Notes under the pieces: model-generated
What the model was told of the DNA's origin: nothing
What the model saw: only the letters and a program-made list of their open reading frames with translations
The model's database searches: none
In this document: positions 6,263-11,693 of the stretch, piece by piece
How the letters are laid out: each line of letters begins with the position of its first letter
Position numbering within the stretch: position 1 is the first letter of the stretch
Position numbers and translations under genes: made by a program
Assembly: GCA_030642995.1 (NCBI GenBank)
Contig: DAOWMR010000043.1
Coordinates: 1-11,693, forward strand
Direction: 5' to 3'
DNA length: 11,693 nucleotides
From: Spirochaetales bacterium
GTDB lineage: Bacteria > Spirochaetota > Spirochaetia > DSM-27196 > SLST01

Positions 6263-7801
6263 TTGGCACAAGAGTACATCCTGGAGATGGTCAATGTGAC
6301 CAAAGAGTTCCCCGGGGTTACGGCCTTGAAAGATGTGTCGTTCAAGGTCAAACGTGGTCAGATTCACGGAATCTGTGGTGAGAACGGTGCCGGCAAATCC
6401 ACGCTGATGAAGATACTCTGCGGAGTTTACCCGCACAGCGAATACGAAGGACAGGTTATCTACAACGGCGAGGAACTGGTCTTCCAGGAAGGAGCCATCC
6501 GCCAGGCCATCGAAGCGGGAATCGCCATTGTTTATCAAGAACTCGCCCTTGTTCCCCAACGGACGGTAGGGGAGAACATTTACCTCGGCCGGGAGCCACT
6601 CCGCGGGAAAGCTATCAATTGGGACGCGTTGTATGCGTCCACGGACAGGCTTCTCAAGGAGTACGGACTGGACATTCTCTATTCCGAGACGGTTATGAAC
6701 CTCCCGGTGGGGAAGCAGCAGCTCGTCGAAATTGCGAAGGCTCTCTCCGAAAACGCGGAAGTCCTCATCCTGGACGAGCCCACATCGGCACTGACGGAAC
6801 GGGAAATCGATATCCTGGTACGAATTCTCAATCTGCTCAGGGATCGGGGCGTTACATGTCTCTACATCTCTCACAAGCTTGAGGAGTTCTTTCGCATTGC
6901 TGATACGGTCACCGTATTCCGGGACGGTGAGGTTGTAGCTACCCTTCCTATTCAGGAATTGACCGAAGAAAAAACGGTCTCCCTCATGGTAGGCCGAGAC
7001 ATGACTGAGCGGTTCCCCCCGCGAACAGCGGAGATTGGGGATATCATCATGAGTGTCCGAGATGTCAGAATCAATGATCCCAATCGCCCCGGACGGGACG
7101 TTATCAAGAGCGCCTCTTTTGAACTGCGAACGGGAGAAGTACTTGGCATCGCCGGTCTTATGGGATCTGGAAGGACGGAACTGGTCACCAGTATTTTCGG
7201 CGAATACGGTGAAGTCCTGGACGGTGACATCATCATCAACGGGGAAACCGTCACACCGGCCCATGCCCGGGAAGCCATGAGCCTTGGTATCAGCCTGGTC
7301 CCGGAGGACCGCAAACTACTGGGGCTTGTCCTGGAACAATCAATCATAAAGAATATCAGTCTTCCGAATATGGACCAGTTCAGTTCCTTCGGGAGAATCG
7401 ACAAGAACAAAGAACTGCATCAGTGCGAGAAGTTCTTTCACAGTCTTTCAATTAGGGCGCCGAGCATAGAGACCATCGTTGAAAGTCTCAGCGGCGGAAA
7501 CCAACAGAAGGTGGTCATCTCAAAGTGGCTGATGAGCGAGCCAAAGATCCTCATCCTTGACGACCCCACCAGAGGCATTGATGTTGGCGCCAAGTATGAG
7601 ATATACAAGCTGATAAACAAGCTGGCCGAAGAGGGGGTGGCTATCATCTTCATCTCCTCGGAACTCGAGGAAGTCATCGGGATGAGTGATCGCATCATGG
7701 TAATGCACGAAGGGCGAAGCGCCGGTACCATTAGTTCCAGCGAAGCCTCCCAGGAAAGAATCATGTCCATGGCCACAGGCCTTGTCACCAAGGAGAATTA
7801 G
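6263..7801 (+). CDS. xylG: Xylose-type ABC importer ATPase XylG
   Basis: Cytoplasmic ATPase that powers the CUT2 importer, with two fused ABC domains. From the TTG start it has 512 residues, essentially the length of E. coli XylG (513), and begins MAQEYILEMVNVTKEF, matching the family N-terminus. Domain 1 has Walker A GENGAGKST (39-47), the XylG-typical YPHSEYEG stretch, Q-loop VYQEL, signature PVGKQQ, Walker B LILDEP and switch YISHK. Domain 2 has the usual degenerate Walker A (GLMGSGRTE) with an intact LSGGNQQK, Walker B ILILDDPTRGIDVG and a switch Ser in ISSELEE. Such a dead second site is normal for this family. It lies downstream of the hairpin after xylF, and its stop is 4 bases before the xylH ATG. 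The adjacent kinase carries a relative of domain 1. Confidence 0.94.
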   Translation: MAQEYILEMVNVTKEFPGVTALKDVSFKVKRGQIHGICGENGAGKSTLMKILCGVYPHSEYEGQVIYNGEELVFQEGAIRQAIEAGIAIVYQELALVPQRTVGENIYLGREPLRGKAINWDALYASTDRLLKEYGLDILYSETVMNLPVGKQQLVEIAKALSENAEVLILDEPTSALTEREIDILVRILNLLRDRGVTCLYISHKLEEFFRIADTVTVFRDGEVVATLPIQELTEEKTVSLMVGRDMTERFPPRTAEIGDIIMSVRDVRINDPNRPGRDVIKSASFELRTGEVLGIAGLMGSGRTELVTSIFGEYGEVLDGDIIINGETVTPAHAREAMSLGISLVPEDRKLLGLVLEQSIIKNISLPNMDQFSSFGRIDKNKELHQCEKFFHSLSIRAPSIETIVESLSGGNQQKVVISKWLMSEPKILILDDPTRGIDVGAKYEIYKLINKLAEEGVAIIFISSELEEVIGMSDRIMVMHEGRSAGTISSSEASQERIMSMATGLVTKEN

Positions 7802-7805
7802 TGTA

Positions 7806-8780
7806 ATGACTCTCGACAAGACAAAAACGGCGGCGTTCGTGCGACGCTATACGATGGTCATTGCATTACTGCTGATCTGGATCCTCTTCGGTATCCTTAC
7901 CGACGGGATCTTCTTCAAAGCCCGGAACCTGTCGAATTTGTTCCGACAGATGACGATTACCGGGTTCCTGGCAACAGGTATGTTGCTCGTGATCGTGACA
8001 GGTGGAATTGACCTTTCCGTCGGTTCCGTTACGGGATTCATCAGCGCCATAGTTGCCTGGCTTCAGGTCAAGCTCCTGCCCTCGATCCTGATGAGTCTGA
8101 TGCCCGATGCCACGGTCATGTCCCGGGGGATTACCTCAACGGTGATCACCGTCATACTGGCTCTCGTGGTCGGGCTGCTGGTGGGGATATTCCAGGGTTC
8201 GATAGTCTCCTATCTCGGCGTACCCTCCTTCATCGTGACCTTGGGAGGTATGTTGATTTTTAAAGGCGGTATTCTCGGTGTTACCGGCGGTAAGACTATC
8301 GTTCCCGTGCAAGACAGTATGCGACTGATTGCTCAGGGCTATCTTTCCACAACTGTGGGATGGATACTATCCTTCATCGTCGTGATTCTGATTTTCCTGT
8401 CCACATTGGACGCCCGGCGCAAAAGGGCCCGATACGGCTTCACTCAGCCCCTTGGTCATGGATATCTCCAAGGCACTGGTCTGGTCTCTGATCGTTCTGG
8501 CATACACCTTGATCATGAACAACTACCGGGGAATCCAGAATCCGGTCCTACTGCTGGCTGGTGTCGCTCTGATTGTCCATTACATCACCCAGAACACCCG
8601 GTTCGGCCGCTACGTCTACGCATTGGGTGGCAACAGGGAAGCAACCAGGCTTTCAGGTATCGATATCAAGAAGAATCTCCTTCTGGTTCACGTCCTGATG
8701 GGTTTGCTGGCCGCCGTCGCCGGTATCGTCCTGACCGGATACGTCAATGCCGGGACCACCGGTGGCGGTGCCGGCTATGA
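7806..8780 (+). CDS. xylH: XylH permease, N-terminal part (frameshifted)
   Basis: Inner-membrane permease of the xylose-type importer (BPD_transp_2 family). The ATG at 7806 follows AAGGAG (7790-7795) inside the end of xylG. Residues 1 to about 215 match XylH: TTDGIFF-like TM1 end, ARNLSNLFRQMTITGFLATGM, IDLSVGSVTG and VPSFIVTLGGMLIFKGG. After ARRKRARYGF and the C4 run at 8448-8451 the similarity stops, and the frame runs on for about 109 unrelated polar residues to 8780. The true continuation is in the +1 frame from 8452. If one C is removed the two parts join into a protein of 396 residues, close to E. coli XylH (393). Both halves look well conserved, so a sequencing or assembly error, a recent mutation, or recoding are the options. 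Confidence 0.85.
   Translation: MTLDKTKTAAFVRRYTMVIALLLIWILFGILTDGIFFKARNLSNLFRQMTITGFLATGMLLVIVTGGIDLSVGSVTGFISAIVAWLQVKLLPSILMSLMPDATVMSRGITSTVITVILALVVGLLVGIFQGSIVSYLGVPSFIVTLGGMLIFKGGILGVTGGKTIVPVQDSMRLIAQGYLSTTVGWILSFIVVILIFLSTLDARRKRARYGFTQPLGHGYLQGTGLVSDRSGIHLDHEQLPGNPESGPTAGWCRSDCPLHHPEHPVRPLRLRIGWQQGSNQAFRYRYQEESPSGSRPDGFAGRRRRYRPDRIRQCRDHRWRCRL
8448..8451 (+). other. Apparent frameshift site in xylH (C4 run)
   Basis: The codons CAG-CCC-CTT lead to the dead-end frame. With CCC instead of CCCC the reading becomes CAG-CCC-TTG-GTC-ATG-GAT and continues as the conserved C-terminal half of XylH. A homopolymer indel is the simplest reading. Confidence 0.7.
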
Positions 8781-8997
8781 GCTCGACGCCATTGCTTCCT
8801 GTGTTATCGGAGGAACCAGCCTTGCCGGTGGCAGCGGAACCGTAATAGGAGCGCTTATCGGAGCCCTGGTAATGGCCAGCCTCATGAACGGGATGAGCGT
8901 CATGAACATGCCCATCTTCTGGCAGTACATCATCAAGGGACTCGTGCTGATTGTGGCCGTTTACTTCGACACCACCTCCAGGAAGAAACACGACTGA
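8452..8997 (+). CDS. xylH: XylH permease, C-terminal part (frameshifted)
   Basis: The remaining 181 codons of XylH. They contain the NNYRGIQNPVLLL segment, TRFGRYVYALGGN, ATRLSGIDIKKN, the family signature ELDAIASCVIGGTSLAGG, GALIGALVMASLMNGMS and FWQYIIKG near the end. All of these have counterparts in E. coli XylH as recalled. Several membrane segments are evident. The frame opens with TTG at 8452, but no ribosome-binding site precedes it, so independent translation is unlikely. It most probably belongs to one gene with the N-terminal part. It is the last gene of the xyl operon; no clear terminator is seen between 8998 and 9045. Confidence 0.85.
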   Translation: MVMDISKALVWSLIVLAYTLIMNNYRGIQNPVLLLAGVALIVHYITQNTRFGRYVYALGGNREATRLSGIDIKKNLLLVHVLMGLLAAVAGIVLTGYVNAGTTGGGAGYELDAIASCVIGGTSLAGGSGTVIGALIGALVMASLMNGMSVMNMPIFWQYIIKGLVLIVAVYFDTTSRKKHD

Positions 8998-9045
8998 GGA
9001 ATAAGTGCGACACCCCGATGCAGGAGCGTCGGTGAAGCCAACCCC

Positions 9046-9074
9046 TTGCCGAGCTATCCCGTCGCGCACACAAT
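9046..9074 (+). promoter_or_regulatory. Possible sigma-70-type promoter of the GNAT-like gene
   Basis: TTGCCG (9046-9051), 17 bases, then CACAAT (9069-9074). Each box matches consensus at 4 of 6 positions, with ideal spacing. The start would fall at or near the A of the ATG at 9081, giving a leaderless mRNA, in keeping with the absence of a Shine-Dalgarno sequence there. Tentative. Confidence 0.35.
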
Positions 9075-9080
9075 GACGGC

Positions 9081-10154
9081 ATGAGCAACACCGGTCTGCG
9101 CGAAGTCCAACCCGATGACAATGCGGCCCTGCTGGACTTGGAACGCAAGAGCCCTCAAGGCACCCGGCTCAAGATGCATTCCGAGCGACGAGACTATCTC
9201 TACCGGGCGCGGCTCTTCGAAAACCATCGAACCATTGTCGCCGTGAATGACGGGAAGGTCTTCGGAGTACTTGGCGCCACCATGAAAACGGTACGGCTCG
9301 CAGGCGAGGACGCGCGGGCCGCCATGTTTTATGATCTCCGGCTTGATCCTGACTATCGCACGAGTTTGCTCGGACGGCACATGCTCCGGAATTGGCTGGA
9401 GATGGAGAAGTGGGCTGAGGCTGAGGGCGCCCGGATCATCTACGGCATGGTGAAGGCGGACAACACGCCGATGCTCACCATACAACGGCACAAGGACGGA
9501 TATCGAATGGCCGGCCGAATGATCGTTCTGAGTCAAGCGGTGTATCGGCGCCGGCGGGTACGCGAGCAGCCCGAGGAAGTGGATCTCACCGAGTACAACC
9601 GAGAAATGGGGGAGGCGGTGGCGGTCGAGTACGGCGATCTCGCACTCTTTCCGTCGGACCTCCGTGCGGCCTATCTTACCGAGCCCATGCGGGAGACGGG
9701 TCTGTTCTCGTGTTACCGGCTGGCGCGTGGCAGCTCCTGGGCGTCGGTCGGTCTCTACCGCGTGTCTCGGGAAATCTGGACGCGGGTGACCAAGCTGCCG
9801 TGGTACTACCGGGCGGCGCGACCGATCGTTGAGGCTGTGCGTCCGGTCCTCGCGTTACCGGTGATCCCGCGTGCAGGTGACCAGGTGCTTTACTACCATC
9901 TCTTCAATCATCTCGCCCACGGTCCCGAAGGCATGAAGCTATGGTCGGAGATTGTCCGCTATCTCAACAATATTGCCCTGGGCGAGGGCGCCACCCTCAT
10001 GACGGGTATGTTTGATCCGTCGGATCGATTTTTCGACGCCTACCGCCGCGGCGCGTTGAACCGGATAGATTACGAGATAGGGTACCGTCCGCTTGGGGGC
10101 GAGGCGACCTATTCGTTCTCACCCTTCGCGCCCGATGTTCGGGACATGGACTGA
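9081..10154 (+). CDS. GNAT-like acetyltransferase-fold protein
   Basis: A 357-residue soluble protein. The N-terminal half (about 5-155) looks like a GNAT fold: LREVQPDDNAALLDLE, then a strand segment FGVLGATMKTVRL, the acetyl-CoA-loop-like YRTSLLGRHML, and NTPMLTIQRHKDGYRMAGRM, which resembles the N..A....GF/GY end of the fold. The acetyl-CoA loop deviates from the R/QxxGxG/A consensus. The C-terminal half contains a second possible GNAT-like ending (ALGEGATLMTGMFDPSDRFFDAYRRG), so it may be a tandem, partly degenerate pair. Substrate unknown. The ATG at 9081 has no ribosome-binding site; an upstream in-frame ATG (9018) meets a stop after five codons. Its last 46 bases overlap the 3' end of the convergent permease gene. 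It lies downstream of the xyl operon but has no evident link to sugar uptake. Confidence 0.8.
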   Translation: MSNTGLREVQPDDNAALLDLERKSPQGTRLKMHSERRDYLYRARLFENHRTIVAVNDGKVFGVLGATMKTVRLAGEDARAAMFYDLRLDPDYRTSLLGRHMLRNWLEMEKWAEAEGARIIYGMVKADNTPMLTIQRHKDGYRMAGRMIVLSQAVYRRRRVREQPEEVDLTEYNREMGEAVAVEYGDLALFPSDLRAAYLTEPMRETGLFSCYRLARGSSWASVGLYRVSREIWTRVTKLPWYYRAARPIVEAVRPVLALPVIPRAGDQVLYYHLFNHLAHGPEGMKLWSEIVRYLNNIALGEGATLMTGMFDPSDRFFDAYRRGALNRIDYEIGYRPLGGEATYSFSPFAPDVRDMD

Positions 10155-11515
10155 CCCGGACCGCGCTCACCGTCGGTGTGCCGACCACGCAGCCGCAGCC
10201 AGGCGTAAACTGCCCCGGCGATCGTCCAGACGATGAACACGGCGAGAAACACCATTCCGTGCTGGTGGGAACTGAGATCGATCAACAGAATTGCGATGAT
10301 GACGACTGCCAGCAGGAGCCCGATGATGGGCGCCGCGAAGTAGAGACCGCCTTTGAGTTTCAGTCGGGATCGATCATAGATCTCGGGCGCTACCGACTTC
10401 AGCCGGAGGGCCGCACCCATGACGGGGATGAAAATGATGATTCCCCCGATAGAGGCAAAGACCGCGAGTGTCTCAACGCGGTCCCCGGCTATCAGGAGCG
10501 CGGCGACCGAACCCAGGAATATCAGCGTCAGGAACCAGTGTGGCGTGCCGAAGCGCTTGTTGATCCGTGCGAGGCCCTTGGGCAGCAAGCCGTCCTCCGT
10601 GATCATGATCAGCGATTTGGTTCCCCACAGGTAGGTCGCGTTCAGCGTTGTGACCACTGCCAGCACTCCTCCGGCGACCACGAAGTAGACAAACGGGAAT
10701 CCTGAGAGAAAGCGAGCGGCAATATCCGACAGGGACAGGACGCCTGAACCGGTAACTTCAGTTGCCACGGCCGCTCCCGGGCCAACTCCGGCGGCGACGA
10801 GTGCAATCACGACGTAGATTGCCGTGACAACCGGTATGGAGATGAGGAACGATCGGGGAATGTTCCACTCGGGGTTGATGATTTCGTCGCCCAGCTCAAC
10901 CGCGGCGTTTGCACCGAGGATCGTGAAGGTGAGGATAGACGCGGCAACAGCAAATCCGCCGACGCCGCCCGGGAAGAGCGGCTGGAAGTTGGCAAGTTCA
11001 ATCTGGGGAACGCCGGTCCCGATAAACAGCAACAATGCGGAGAGAAGGATACCCACCAGTACCGCCTGAACCCACGTGGCAATCCTGGTTCCGAACAGAT
11101 TGGTGACGTAGAAGACGAATAGCAACGCGACCGCGACCGCCATCCGGGGCAGACCCGGGAAGAGCGCCTGCAGGAAGGTTGCACCTGTGAGCGCGAAGAG
11201 GGGGAAGAGTCCAAGGATTGCACCGAGGACATACGCCCAAACGCCGGTGAAGGAGGCAACCGGAGAGAAGAATCGTGCGCCGTAGATGTAGGTGCCTCCC
11301 GAGATGGGGTAGGCCGACCCGAGCATGCCCATGACCACGAGCGCAATAGTCACCGGCACCGCTGCCACCAGGAAGGCGATGAACAGCGACGGACCGGTTG
11401 CCGCGAGTGCAATCCCGGTCAGCGCGAAGACGCCGGCGCCAATGGTCTGTCCAATCTCTATCCCCACAAGTTGGAAGAGCGTTATGGTTCGCTTCAGGTT
11501 TTTCCTTTCAGACAT
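10109..11515 (-). CDS. APC-superfamily amino-acid permease
   Basis: Inner-membrane transporter of 468 residues with about 12 hydrophobic segments, the usual size for the APC (amino acid-polyamine-organocation) family. TM1 contains VGIEIGQTIGAGVFALTG, the family's unwound substrate-binding motif (G.GIGAGIF-like). Further family features are YPISGGTYIYGARFF (P.SGG.Y) and AAVELGDEIINPEWNIPRS (the E..NP...IPR motif). The N-terminus is basic (MSERKNLKRT) and the C-terminal tail is hydrophilic. The minus-strand start has GAGGA about 11 bases upstream. It begins 2 bases after the stop of the preceding minus-strand gene, so the two are likely one operon. Its last 46 coding bases overlap the GNAT-like gene on the other strand. 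Substrate cannot be told from sequence. Confidence 0.92.
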   Translation of the reverse strand: MSERKNLKRTITLFQLVGIEIGQTIGAGVFALTGIALAATGPSLFIAFLVAAVPVTIALVVMGMLGSAYPISGGTYIYGARFFSPVASFTGVWAYVLGAILGLFPLFALTGATFLQALFPGLPRMAVAVALLFVFYVTNLFGTRIATWVQAVLVGILLSALLLFIGTGVPQIELANFQPLFPGGVGGFAVAASILTFTILGANAAVELGDEIINPEWNIPRSFLISIPVVTAIYVVIALVAAGVGPGAAVATEVTGSGVLSLSDIAARFLSGFPFVYFVVAGGVLAVVTTLNATYLWGTKSLIMITEDGLLPKGLARINKRFGTPHWFLTLIFLGSVAALLIAGDRVETLAVFASIGGIIIFIPVMGAALRLKSVAPEIYDRSRLKLKGGLYFAAPIIGLLLAVVIIAILLIDLSSHQHGMVFLAVFIVWTIAGAVYAWLRLRGRHTDGERGPGQSMSRTSGAKGENE

Positions 11516-11517
11516 AT

Positions 11518-11693
11518 CTACTGTTCCTCAACCGTGTGCAAGTCCAGTGTGTGACCGGCGAGGATATCAAACGTCCGGCGGTGAGCCGCGATTCTCGCCT
11601 CGAGTGAGAGCGAGGTTGGCGTTTCCACCGTGTAGACATGGAGATTCCGCGCGAGCCGGATGTAGTTGGTGATGCTGAGCTGACCGGTCAGCC
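11518..11693 (-). CDS. Unidentified protein, C-terminal end only (partial)
   Basis: An open minus-strand frame enters from the right edge and ends in TAG at 11518-11520. It encodes about 57 residues, among them QLSITNYIRLARNL, VYTVETPTSLSLEARI and TFDILAGHTLDL, and finishes VEEQ. Composition is protein-like and partly helical, with no membrane segment. I do not recognise the family. The 2-base gap to the permease start, with the permease ribosome-binding site lying inside its last codons, argues for a real gene translationally coupled to the permease, perhaps an enzyme acting on the transported compound. Confidence 0.6.
   Translation of the reverse strand, partial: LTGQLSITNYIRLARNLHVYTVETPTSLSLEARIAAHRRTFDILAGHTLDLHTVEEQ

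Noticed and set aside
6245..7264. Long minus-strand frame (339 codons) opposite xylG
   Set aside because: Shadow of xylG; no ribosome-binding site and no recognisable protein features, while the plus strand encodes a fully conserved ATPase.
8452..8780. Last third of the first xylH frame as a novel C-terminal domain
   Set aside because: These codons are the +1 shadow of the conserved XylH C-terminus; the polar, proline- and histidine-rich translation is typical of a wrong frame.
1..11693. CRISPR arrays, tRNA or rRNA genes, insertion sequences
   Set aside because: No direct-repeat array, cloverleaf-like sequence, transposase or terminal inverted repeats were seen on reading both strands.

Overview
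The window looks like a piece of a free-living bacterial chromosome with moderate to high GC. The best guess is a spirochaete (Spirochaetaceae-like). The reasons are the style of the XylF signal peptide (Lys-Lys start, ending in LFA-GAS), the linkage of CUT1 and CUT2 sugar ABC transporters, and the sigma-54 control. This lineage call is an inference; no rRNA or marker gene is present.

Layout. (1) Positions 1-1740, plus strand: the end of a CUT1 (maltose/glycerol-phosphate type) sugar importer operon, with a 5'-truncated MalF/UgpA-like permease and a complete MalG/UgpE-like permease joined by a TGATG overlap. (2) Positions 1747-4879, minus strand: a two-component system transcribed response regulator first. 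The regulator (3542-4879) is an NtrC-type sigma-54 activator. The kinase (1747-3561) is unusual: it is soluble and its sensory N-terminus is an ABC-transporter ATPase domain of the sugar-importer (RbsA/XylG) type, followed by PAS, HisKA and HATPase domains. (3) Positions 4880-5112: a divergent control region with a near-consensus -24/-12 sigma-54 promoter facing xylF and a perfect 8-bp-arm palindrome about 150 bp upstream of the predicted start, where an NtrC-type activator would bind. (4) Positions 5113-8997, plus strand: xylF-xylG-xylH, a D-xylose-type CUT2 importer. A hairpin with a short T-run separates xylF from xylG. xylH is broken by an apparent one-base frameshift at a C4 run. (5) Positions 9081-10154, plus strand: a GNAT-like protein overlapping tail to tail with (6) an APC-family amino-acid permease (10109-11515, minus), which follows a partial unknown gene (11518-11693, minus) by 2 bases.

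How the parts may work together. The kinase would phosphorylate the regulator, which would bind the palindrome and open the sigma-54 promoter to make XylFGH. Because the kinase carries a degenerate copy of the same kind of ATPase domain that powers the transporter, it may read transporter occupancy or the nucleotide state from inside the cell. It could do so by docking on the permease or pairing with XylG. The domain fusion and the promoter are visible in the sequence; the sensing mechanism is a hypothesis. This ABC-kinase / sigma-54 / xylFGH circuit is the most noteworthy content of the window.
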